From positions 434,001 to 498,000 of the forward strand of contig NZ_BMPF01000003.1 of NCBI RefSeq assembly GCF_014647455.2: a stretch of 64,000 bases of DNA. Reading direction: 5' to 3'. The stretch is from Halarchaeum grantii. Lineage in GTDB: Archaea; Halobacteriota; Halobacteria; Halobacteriales; Halobacteriaceae. Positions 52,601 through 60,491 of the stretch are shown piece after piece; position 1 is the stretch's first letter, and each line of letters begins with the position of its first letter. Below the pieces are notes generated by a model that was not told the origin of the DNA, did no database searches, and was given only the letters and a program-made list of their open reading frames with translations. The translations under genes and the position numbers were made by a program.

Positions 52601-54432
52601 GCACCCCGAACGCCGACGCCCCCGACCGGGGCGACGCGGCCCCCACGGAGAGGGCCGTGGACCCGACGCGCCGCGCCGAGGACGCCACCGTCCACGCCTT
52701 CCTCAACTGCTACCTCCGCGAGCGCGGCGACTACGACGTCACCGAGTCGTCCGTAGCGGGCGTGTCGCCGGGCGCCGACGGCCTCCTCCGCGCTACGCTC
52801 CCCGCACAGGACATCGCCCTCCTCGCGCCCCTCGACTACCGCTCGCCGACCGAACGCCACCGCTTCGAGACGCCGGTCCGGTATCGGCTCCCCGGCGGCG
52901 GCGTCCACGACGCGGACGCCGCGACGCTCGCGACGCTCGTCCTCACCGACCTCGCGCGCGACGCCGACACCGACGTTCCGACCGCGCTCCTCCGGCGCGT
53001 CCTCACCAGCCAGCAGAACACCGAGGCGTTCGTCGCCGCGCGTGCGGGCGACGCGGAGCGCCTCTACGCGGACGATCTTTCCTTCCGCGACGCCGAGCAG
53101 GCGCTCGTCTTCGGCCACCACCGCCACCCCACCCCGAAGAGTCGGCAGGGCATCGCCGCCCACGAGCGCGAGACGTACGCCCCCGAACTCCGTGGGTCGT
53201 TCGCGCTCCACTACTTCCGCGCCGACCCGTCGCTCGTCACGCAGGAGAGCGCGCTCGAGCGCTCGGCCGCCGACTGGGTGGCCGACGCCCTCCGATGCGA
53301 CGACGCCGTCCCCGACGCCTTCGTCACCGAGCACGTCGAGAGCGACGACGTCCTCCTCCCCGTGCATCCGTGGCAGGCCGACTACCTCCGCTCGCGCGAC
53401 TACGTTCGGGACGCGCTCGGCGACGGCCTCCGGTATCTCGGCGCCGTCGGACGCGAGTTCCACCCGACGACGTCCGTCCGCACGCTCTACAGCGAGGGCG
53501 CGCCCTTCATGGTGAAGTCCTCGCTGCACGTCCAGATCACGAACTCCGTGCGGGCGAACAAGCGCCCCGAGCTCGCGCGCGGCGTCGCCGTCGCCGACCT
53601 CCTCGAAACCGGGTTCGGCGACGAGCTCGCGGACGCCTTCCCGCGCTTCGACGTCGTGCGCGACCCTGCGTACCTCGCGCTCGACGTCGGCCCCGACGCC
53701 GAGTCCGGCCTCGAGACCGTCCTCCGCGCCAACCCTTTCCGCGGGAGCGCGGCGGCGAACGCCACGCCCGTCGCGTCGCTCTGCCAGGACGCCATCCGGG
53801 GGCGCTCCCGACTCGGCCGCCTCGTCGCGTCCATCGCCGAACGCGACGGCCGCAGCACCGGGGACGTGAGCGCCGACTGGTTCCACCGCTACCTCGAAGT
53901 CGGCATCCGGCCCGTCCTCTGGCTCTACCTCGTGCAGGGCGTCGGCGTCGAAGCCCACCAGCAGAACTCCGTCGTGACGCTCGACGACGACGGCTACCCC
54001 GAGCGGTTCCACTACCGCGACAATCAGGGGTTCTACTTCCCCGAATCGCAGTACGAGGACGTCGCGGCGTACCTCCCCGGCGTCGGCGAACGCGCACAGA
54101 CCGTCTGCGCGGACGCGCTCGCGGACGAGCGCCTGCGCTACTACGTCGTCCTGAACAACGCACTCGACGTCGTGAACGCGCTCGGGTACGCCGGCGTCGC
54201 CGACGAAACCCGCCTGTTGGGCGTGCTCCGCGACGAACTCGAACGCGCACGCGAGCGCTACGACCGGCCGTCCTCCTCGCTCCTCCGGCCCCTGCTCGAG
54301 GACGCGACCGTCCCGTGCAAGGCCAACCTCCTCACGCGCTTTCGCGGCCTCGACGAACTCGAGAACGACCTCGAGAACCAGTCCGTCTACGCCGACGTGA
54401 CCAACCCCCTCGTCACCGAACTCGACCGATGA
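52597..54432 (+). CDS. IucA/IucC family NIS siderophore synthetase 1
   Basis: A 611-residue NRPS-independent siderophore synthetase that joins citrate to a hydroxamate amine using ATP. LLPVHPWQADYL, HPTTSVRTLYS, VKSSLHVQITNSVRANKR and AHQQNSVVTLDDDGYPERFHYRDNQG are signature segments. GTG start with GGGAGGTG upstream. It occupies the RhbC place in the operon. About 30 N-terminal residues are low-complexity. Confidence 0.9.
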   Translation: MSTPNADAPDRGDAAPTERAVDPTRRAEDATVHAFLNCYLRERGDYDVTESSVAGVSPGADGLLRATLPAQDIALLAPLDYRSPTERHRFETPVRYRLPGGGVHDADAATLATLVLTDLARDADTDVPTALLRRVLTSQQNTEAFVAARAGDAERLYADDLSFRDAEQALVFGHHRHPTPKSRQGIAAHERETYAPELRGSFALHYFRADPSLVTQESALERSAADWVADALRCDDAVPDAFVTEHVESDDVLLPVHPWQADYLRSRDYVRDALGDGLRYLGAVGREFHPTTSVRTLYSEGAPFMVKSSLHVQITNSVRANKRPELARGVAVADLLETGFGDELADAFPRFDVVRDPAYLALDVGPDAESGLETVLRANPFRGSAAANATPVASLCQDAIRGRSRLGRLVASIAERDGRSTGDVSADWFHRYLEVGIRPVLWLYLVQGVGVEAHQQNSVVTLDDDGYPERFHYRDNQGFYFPESQYEDVAAYLPGVGERAQTVCADALADERLRYYVVLNNALDVVNALGYAGVADETRLLGVLRDELERARERYDRPSSSLLRPLLEDATVPCKANLLTRFRGLDELENDLENQSVYADVTNPLVTELDR

Positions 54433-55052
54433 CCGACCCGACACTCACCGTCAACGACGACTACGACTACCGCACCTACGACCGCGACATCGACCGCCAG
54501 CTAGCGTTCCGGCCGGCGAGCGAGTCCCGCGATCTGGGGCGTCTGCATCGCTGGCTCGGGAGCGAGCACGTCCAGCCCTACTGGGAGCTCGACCTGCCGC
54601 TGCCCGCGTTCCGCGAGCGCCTCCGCGAGAAGCTCGCCGACGACCACCTCACGCCCTACATCGGCTGTCTCGACCACGTCCCGATGAGCTACTGGGAGTG
54701 CTACTGGGCCGCCGAGGACGACGTCGCCGCGCACTACGACGCCGACCCCGCCGACCGCGGCGTCCACCTCCTCATCGGCCCCACCGAATACCTCGGGCAG
54801 GGCTACGCCGTCCCGCTGTTGCGCGCCGTCACCGCGATGCAGTTCCGCCACCCCGAGACCGACCGCGTCGTCGCCGAACCCGACGCCCGGAACGACGCCG
54901 CGCGTCGCGTCTTCGAGCACTGCGGCTTCCGCGACGAGGGCGCGTTCCGCTTCGAGGAAGCCGGGAAGGACGCCCGCCTCCTCGTCTGCGAGCGCGAGCG
55001 CTTCGAGCGCGACGTCGCGCCCACGCCGGCCTCGGGAGGTGGCGAGCGATGA
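54429..55052 (+). CDS. siderophore hydroxylamine acetyltransferase (IucB/RhbD-like GNAT)
   Basis: A 207-residue GNAT acyltransferase. LRWLxxxHV-like LHRWLGSEHVQPYWEL, MSYWECYWA and LIGPTEYLGQGYAVPLL are typical of IucB/AlcB/RhbD enzymes that acetylate an N-hydroxy diamine. It overlaps both neighbours as ATGA. Confidence 0.87.
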   Translation: MTDPTLTVNDDYDYRTYDRDIDRQLAFRPASESRDLGRLHRWLGSEHVQPYWELDLPLPAFRERLREKLADDHLTPYIGCLDHVPMSYWECYWAAEDDVAAHYDADPADRGVHLLIGPTEYLGQGYAVPLLRAVTAMQFRHPETDRVVAEPDARNDAARRVFEHCGFRDEGAFRFEEAGKDARLLVCERERFERDVAPTPASGGGER

Positions 55053-56470
55053 CCGACGGCGAGGACGCGCCGGTTCGCGACGTCGTCGGAGTCGGGCTCG
55101 GGCCGTTCAACCTCGGGCTCGCCGCGCTCCTCGACGGCGTCGCCGAGGACGTCGATGCGGTCTTCCTCGAACGCGAGGCCGAGTTCAACTGGCACGAGGG
55201 GATGCTCCTCGACGGGACGACGCTCGAAGTGCCGTTCCTCGCGGACCTCGTGACGCTCGCCGACCCGACGAGCGAGCACAGCTACCTCAACTACCTCCGC
55301 GAGACGGGGCGCATCTACGAGTTCTACTTCTACGAGACGTTCCAGATACCGCGCCGCGAGTACAACGACTACCTCCGGTGGGTCGTCGAGCGCCTCGACG
55401 CGCCCGCGTTCCGACGCGAAGTCGTCGACGTCCGCTGGGCGGACGCCGACGCGAGCGCCGCCGATACCGGCGCTGGTGCCGACGCGCCCGGCCACTACGT
55501 CGTCACCGCACGCGACCCCGAGACGGGCGAACGCGACACCTACCGGGGTCGGCATCTCGCGCTCGGCATCGGCTCGCGCCCGCACGTCCCCGAGCACCTC
55601 CGGGGCCACCCCGACGCGGACGTCTTCCACACGGCGGCCTATCGACACACCCGCGAGCGCGTCCTCGACGCCGACTCCGTGACCGTCGTCGGCTCCGGGC
55701 AGAGCGCCGCCGAGGTCGTCGCGGACCTCCTCGAGCGCCAACCCGAGCACGACTACCGCCTCGACTGGCTCACCCGCTCGGAGGGCTTCTTCCCCATGGA
55801 GTACTCGAAGCTCGGCCTCCAGCACTTCAGCCCGGAGTACGCCCAGTACGTCTACGACCTCCCCCAGTCGACGACGGACGACCTCGTCGCGAACCAGGAC
55901 CTCCTCTACAAGGGCGTCGACCCGGAGACCAGCGCGGCCATCTACGACCTCCTCTACCGGCGCTCCATCGGCACCGCCGACCCCGACGTCGGCCTCTTCG
56001 CGATGACCGACGTCCGCGATATCGCCGCCGTCGACGGCGGCTACGCGCTCGACTGCCACCAGTGGCAGGCCGAGGAGTCCTTCGTCCACGAGAGCGAGGT
56101 CGTCGTCCTCGGCACGGGCTACGAGCGCCCCGTCCCCGGCTTCCTCGACCCGCTCGAGGACGACATCGCGTGGGACGACCGCGGGCGCTTCGAGGTGACC
56201 GCCGACCACCGCCTCGACGTCGACCTGCCGGGCGACGTCTTCCTCCAGAACGCCGACCTCCACACCCACGGCGTCGGCGCGCCCGACCTCGGCCTCGGCG
56301 CCCACCGGAACGCGACGTTCGTGAACCGCCTGCTCGGCCGCGACGCCTACCCGGACGACGTCGACACCGTCTTCCAGGACTTCTCCGTCGACGCCTTCGT
56401 CGAGCGCGCGCCCGGCGCCTCCCGCGACGGGAGCGAGACGACCGTGACTACCACCGACCCCGACCGATGA
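55049..56470 (+). CDS. siderophore amine N-monooxygenase (IucD/RhbE-like)
   Basis: A 473-residue FAD and NADPH flavoprotein that N-hydroxylates a diamine. The FAD motif GVGLGPFNLGLA is near 15-26, the NADPH motif VTVVGSGQSAAEV near 210, and ATFVNRLLG near the end. With Dat and Ddc upstream the likely substrate is 1,3-diaminopropane. GGAGGTG lies 12 bases before the ATG. Confidence 0.9.
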   Translation: MTDGEDAPVRDVVGVGLGPFNLGLAALLDGVAEDVDAVFLEREAEFNWHEGMLLDGTTLEVPFLADLVTLADPTSEHSYLNYLRETGRIYEFYFYETFQIPRREYNDYLRWVVERLDAPAFRREVVDVRWADADASAADTGAGADAPGHYVVTARDPETGERDTYRGRHLALGIGSRPHVPEHLRGHPDADVFHTAAYRHTRERVLDADSVTVVGSGQSAAEVVADLLERQPEHDYRLDWLTRSEGFFPMEYSKLGLQHFSPEYAQYVYDLPQSTTDDLVANQDLLYKGVDPETSAAIYDLLYRRSIGTADPDVGLFAMTDVRDIAAVDGGYALDCHQWQAEESFVHESEVVVLGTGYERPVPGFLDPLEDDIAWDDRGRFEVTADHRLDVDLPGDVFLQNADLHTHGVGAPDLGLGAHRNATFVNRLLGRDAYPDDVDTVFQDFSVDAFVERAPGASRDGSETTVTTTDPDR

Positions 56471-58293
56471 ACTCAGACGACGACCTCCGCGAGCGCGCAC
56501 TGACCCCGGACGTCCGCCGAACCGTCGAGCGCCGCCTCCTCACGAAGATGCTCGAGGAGTTCAGCTACGAGGAGATACTCGACCCCGAGCGCGTCACGGA
56601 CGGCGACGCCGCGACCGACGGCGAGCACGCCACCTATCGCGTCTCGCTCGACGCCGCCGACTACCGCTTCGACGCCACCGAACGGCTCCTCGACAGCTAC
56701 TCGGTCGACGGCGAGAGCGTCGAGCGCCGCGACCCCGGCGGCGCGTTCGAGGCGACGACGGACCCGATCCGTCTCCTGCGCGACCTCGAAGCGAGCGTCG
56801 ACGTCGACGCGCTCACCGCCGGGAACCTCGTGCGCGAGTACGAGCGCACCCTGCTCGCGGACGCCCACATCGAGGCGAAACGCCGCGCGCGCGACGACCA
56901 CGACCCGACCGCGCTCGACTACGCCGAACTCGAGGGCGAGATGACCGGTCACCCGTGGATTACCTACAACAAGGGCCGCCTCGGCTGGGGCTACGACGAC
57001 TATCGAGAGTATGCGCCCGAGCGCGGCGAGCGCGTCACCCTCTCGTGGGTCGCCGTCCGCCGCGACGACGCCACCTTCGTCGCCACCGACGGCGTCACTC
57101 ACGACGGCCTCGTGCGGGCCGAACTCGGCGAGCACTACGGCGTGTTCCGCGAGCGCCTCCGCGAGCGCGGCCTCGACCCGGACGCCTACTACCTCCTCCC
57201 CGTCCACGACTGGCAGTGGGAGCACAGCATCGTCCCGCTGTTCGGCGGTGACATCGCCCGCGACGACATCGTCCCGCTCGGCGAGGGCCCCGACGACTAC
57301 CTCCCCCAGCAGTCCGTGCGGACGTTCGTCAACGTCGACGACGAGGAGAAACACCACGTGAAGGTGCCGATGCGCATCCTCAACACGCTCGTCTGGCGCG
57401 GCCTCCCCGGCGAGCGCACCGAGATCGCGCCGACCGTCACCGAGTACGTCCAAGGTATCTACGAGCGCGACGACTTCCTCCAGTCGGAGGGCCTGATACT
57501 GCCCGGCGAGATCGCGGGCGTCAACTACGACCACAACGACTTCACCGCCATCGACGGCTCGCCCTACCAGTATCACGAACTCCTCGGCGCCGTGTGGCGC
57601 GAATCCATCTACACCTTCCTCGACGACGGCGAGGACGCCGTCACGCTCTCCGCGCTCATGCACGTCGACGGCACGGGGACGCCGTACCTCTCCCGCCTCG
57701 TCGAGCAGTCCGGCCTCACCCTCGACGAGTGGCTCACCGAGTTCTTCGACACCGTCCTCCCGCCCCTCCTCCACTTCCTCTACCGCTACGGGACCGTGTT
57801 CTCCCCGCACGGCCAGAACACCATCCTCGTCGTCGAGGACGGCGTGCCGACGCGCCTCGCCATCAAGGACTTCGCGGACGACGTGAACGTCAGCGACCGG
57901 CCGCTCCCCGAACTCGAACGCCTCCCCGACGAGGTGGACGCCGTCCTCCGCAAGGAGGACCCCGAAGGCCTCTGCCAGTTCATCTTCTCCGGGCTCTTCG
58001 TCTGCGTCCTCCGCTACGTCGCCGACGTCCTCGAACGCCACGAGGACTACGACGAGACGGCGTTCTGGACGCACGCGCGCGAGACGGTGCTCGACTACCA
58101 GCGCGACTTCCCCGAGCTCGAGGATCGCTTCGACCGCTTCGACCTCCTCCGGCCGGAGTTCACGAAGCTCGCGCTCAACCGGAATCGCCTCCTCGACTAC
58201 GGCTACGACGACGCCCCCGGCCGGCCGCACGCGAGCGAGCACGGCACCGTCACGAACCCGCTCCACGCCGTCGCCGACCGCACCGACGACTGA
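56467..58293 (+). CDS. IucA/IucC family NIS siderophore synthetase 2
   Basis: A 608-residue NIS synthetase that would attach the second hydroxamate arm. GHPWITYNKGRLGWGYDDYREYAPE, YLLPVHDWQWEH, PQQSVRTFVNV, KVPMRILNTLVWRG and FSPHGQNTILVVEDG are family signatures. It occupies the RhbF place and ends the operon, about 150 bases before the first repeat of origin B. Confidence 0.9.
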   Translation: MNSDDDLRERALTPDVRRTVERRLLTKMLEEFSYEEILDPERVTDGDAATDGEHATYRVSLDAADYRFDATERLLDSYSVDGESVERRDPGGAFEATTDPIRLLRDLEASVDVDALTAGNLVREYERTLLADAHIEAKRRARDDHDPTALDYAELEGEMTGHPWITYNKGRLGWGYDDYREYAPERGERVTLSWVAVRRDDATFVATDGVTHDGLVRAELGEHYGVFRERLRERGLDPDAYYLLPVHDWQWEHSIVPLFGGDIARDDIVPLGEGPDDYLPQQSVRTFVNVDDEEKHHVKVPMRILNTLVWRGLPGERTEIAPTVTEYVQGIYERDDFLQSEGLILPGEIAGVNYDHNDFTAIDGSPYQYHELLGAVWRESIYTFLDDGEDAVTLSALMHVDGTGTPYLSRLVEQSGLTLDEWLTEFFDTVLPPLLHFLYRYGTVFSPHGQNTILVVEDGVPTRLAIKDFADDVNVSDRPLPELERLPDEVDAVLRKEDPEGLCQFIFSGLFVCVLRYVADVLERHEDYDETAFWTHARETVLDYQRDFPELEDRFDRFDLLRPEFTKLALNRNRLLDYGYDDAPGRPHASEHGTVTNPLHAVADRTDD

Positions 58294-58443
58294 GACCGGG
58301 CGGACGCTGGCTGTCGCATCACTGACGGCCCAGTGACCGTCGCCCACCCATCCAGCGTCTACGACGAGATGGAACGGTCGCCTGCGGGTGTCACAGCCGT
58401 CACTGCACACGCGAGTGAGTGAGCGGATGAGCGTTCCACGCGC

Positions 58444-58463
58444 ACACCGTGTTTCCGGTGAAT
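58444..58463 (-). repeat. origin recognition box B1
   Basis: On the minus strand it reads ATTCACCGGAAACACGGTGT, identical in its core to the copy at 59098-59121. Confidence 0.75.
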
Positions 58464-58554
58464 CGGCTGTGGTGGCCGGGGGTCGGCCGCGATGCCGGGA
58501 CGACACGGCGGACCGCCGTGCTGCCACCTCGACTGTCGAGCGCGACGCGGACAG

Positions 58555-58577
58555 ACACACCGGGTTTCCGGTGAAAC
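58555..58577 (-). repeat. origin recognition box B2
   Basis: On the minus strand it reads TTTCACCGGAAACCCGGTGT plus GT repeats, the mirror image of the copy at 59054-59080. Confidence 0.78.
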
Positions 58578-58649
58578 ACGTTCGAGAGTCCCCGGTGGCG
58601 TCACGGTGTCGGCGACAGTCGGTGACGAATCGGGGCCGGTGGCTGACGA

Positions 58650-58750
58650 AGAGATGAGTAGTACTATATACTATAGCTTCGTTAAAATCCACTAGCTAGA
58701 TATCTGTATTATGAAGTCGATACTGTTGTATCGACGTATTCTTCTTGAAA
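58650..58750. other. AT-rich unwinding element of origin B
   Basis: Strongly AT-rich compared with its surroundings, with ACTATATACTATAGC, GTTAAAATCC and TAGATATCTGTATTATG. It lies between the inverted recognition boxes. Confidence 0.65.
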
Positions 58751-58994
58751 CAACCCCCCACTCCTCAGCAGTTTCTCGCGCTCGACGGGTCGCCCATCGC
58801 TTCGATGGGCTGCACCTCCTCCGACGGGCTCCTCTCCTCACTGGGCCTTTGTTTCCGATTGGCACCCACACGTCTCCCCGGTCGTCCGCATCGACGTGCC
58901 ACCACGTTGACCGCTACGTCGAGCGCCGCAAGCCGTCTCGCCGTCGTGTCGTCCCCGCGCGGCCGCTCGTATCCCCCGTCGCCCGAGGGGCGTA

Positions 58995-59012
58995 CCGCGC
59001 TTCCGGTGAAAT
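58995..59012 (-). repeat. degenerate origin recognition box B3
   Basis: ATTTCACCGGAAGCGCGG on the minus strand keeps TTTCACCGGAA but not the right half of the box. Confidence 0.4.
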
Positions 59013-59053
59013 GGAACCCCGGCTTCGTGACCCCTCCCATGCCTCTCTGACCT

Positions 59054-59080
59054 ATTTCACCGGAAACCCGGTGTGTGTGT
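59054..59080 (+). repeat. origin recognition box B4
   Basis: TTTCACCGGAAACCCGGTGT followed by a GT run, the best copy of the set together with 58555-58577. Confidence 0.78.
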
Positions 59081-59097
59081 CTCGGAAACGCTCAAGT

Positions 59098-59121
59098 ATA
59101 TTCACCGGAAACACGGTGTCA
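59098..59121 (+). repeat. origin recognition box B5 at the cdc6 promoter
   Basis: ATTCACCGGAAACACGGTGT fills the space between a TATA-like AAGTATATT (59094-59102) and the ATG at 59126. The initiator binding here would cover its own transcription start. Confidence 0.72.
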
Positions 59122-59125
59122 CCGA

Positions 59126-60340
59126 ATGCCCGACACCGACGACCTCTTCATTCGCGAGGACCCCGTCTTCACTAACAAGGAGCTCCTCGAAATCAACCAC
59201 CTCCCCGACGAGGGGCGCATTGTCGGCCGCGACGAGGAAATCCGCCAGCTCGCCAATGCCGTCAATCCCGCCATTTTCGGTCAGAGCCCGAGCAACATTC
59301 TCATCTACGGCAAGACGGGCACCGGGAAGTCGCTCTGCGCCAAACACGTCTCACAGCGCCTCGTCGAAACGGCCGGTGAGGAAGACATCGACGCCGTCTA
59401 CGCCTATGTTGACTGCGCACAGGACTCCACGGAGACGCAGGCTGTCCAGACGCTCGCCAGCAGCGTCAACGACCGCGCGCGCACCGACGCGAAGATTCCC
59501 GACAAGGGCATCAGCACCGCGACGTACTACAAGCGCCTCTGGCGCATTCTCGACGCCCGCCACGACATCGTCCTCGTCATCCTCGACGAGATCGACAAAC
59601 TCGAGGACGACGACATCCTCATGCAGCTCTCGCGCGCCGGTGAAGCCGGGAAGATCACCGACTGCAAGGTCGGCGTCATCGGCATCAGCAACAAGATCAA
59701 GTACAAGGACCGGATGGATGAACGCGTCAAATCGAGCCTCTGCGAGCGCGAGTTCGTCTTCCCGCCGTACGACGCCGACCAACTGAGCAGCATCATGCGC
59801 GCCCGCGCTGATGCGTTCCGTGACGGCGTCCTCGACGACGCCGTGATTCCGCGCGCCGCTGCCCTCGCTGCGCGCGAGCACGGCGACGCACGCAAGGCCA
59901 TCGACATCCTCCGGTACGCGGGCGAGATCGCTCAGTCGAGCGGCTCCGAGGCCGTCGAGGAGCGCTTCGTCGTCGACGCCCGCGAGCGTGCCGAAACCGA
60001 CCGGTTCCGCGAGCTCATTCGCGGGTCGACGCCGCACTCCCGCTACGTCCTCCACGCCCTCGTCGTGCTCGCGCTCGACGACGACACCGACGACGACGGC
60101 TTTCGCACGACGCGGATCTACGACGTCTATGAGCAAATCTGCCGGCAGGAGGGCCTCGACGCCCTCTCGCTTCGTCGCGTGCGCGACCTCCTGAAGGAGC
60201 ACGCGTTCCTCGATATCGTCGAGCAGTCCCGACACAGCGGCGGGAGCGCCGAAGGCACCTACACGAACCACACGCTCCTCGAGGACCCGACCGTCATCCG
60301 CGAAGTACTCACGGAGACTGCCACCCCCAAGGGCGCGTAG
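59126..60340 (+). CDS. cdc6: Orc1/Cdc6 family replication initiator 2 (oriC1 type)
   Basis: A 404-residue AAA+ initiator. The N-terminus MPDTDDLFIREDPVFTNKEL resembles the oriC1-linked Orc1 of many haloarchaea. Walker A GKTGTGKS is at 62-69, Walker B LVILDEID near 150-157 and sensor 1 VIGISN near 184-189. A winged helix follows from about 300. The ATG at 59126 is chosen because the TATA-like box lies 27 bases upstream and a longer start would translate the recognition box. The protein is clearly different from the initiator at 760, although the domain order is the same. Confidence 0.94.
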   Translation: MPDTDDLFIREDPVFTNKELLEINHLPDEGRIVGRDEEIRQLANAVNPAIFGQSPSNILIYGKTGTGKSLCAKHVSQRLVETAGEEDIDAVYAYVDCAQDSTETQAVQTLASSVNDRARTDAKIPDKGISTATYYKRLWRILDARHDIVLVILDEIDKLEDDDILMQLSRAGEAGKITDCKVGVIGISNKIKYKDRMDERVKSSLCEREFVFPPYDADQLSSIMRARADAFRDGVLDDAVIPRAAALAAREHGDARKAIDILRYAGEIAQSSGSEAVEERFVVDARERAETDRFRELIRGSTPHSRYVLHALVVLALDDDTDDDGFRTTRIYDVYEQICRQEGLDALSLRRVRDLLKEHAFLDIVEQSRHSGGSAEGTYTNHTLLEDPTVIREVLTETATPKGA

Positions 60341-60350
60341 CCCGGCCGTT

Positions 60351-60377
60351 GGTTTCACCGGAAACCCGGTGTCCGAG
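60351..60377 (+). repeat. origin recognition box B6
   Basis: TTTCACCGGAAACCCGGTGT lies 11 bases after the cdc6 stop, so boxes flank the gene on both sides. Confidence 0.75.
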
Positions 60378-60491
60378 ATGTCGTCCACTCCCGAGCGAGT
60401 GACGGCCAGCAACGCGTACCCCGTCCGCCACGTCACTCGTTGAATCGCGGCCACTTATGCCGCTCTCGCGCCAACGACACGCCGTTCGAGA

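Larger units (their letters stand above)
58294..59125. other. candidate replication origin B
   Basis: An 832-base gene-free stretch before the second cdc6 gene. Repeats TTCACCGGAAACCCGGTGT lie inverted on either side of an AT-rich core at about 58650-58750. On the minus strand the left copies are at 58444-58463 and 58555-58577; on the plus strand the right copies are at 59054-59080 and 59098-59121. One more follows the gene. The CACCGGAAAC form resembles the recognition boxes of the conserved haloarchaeal oriC1. No plausible ORF is present. Confidence 0.82.
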
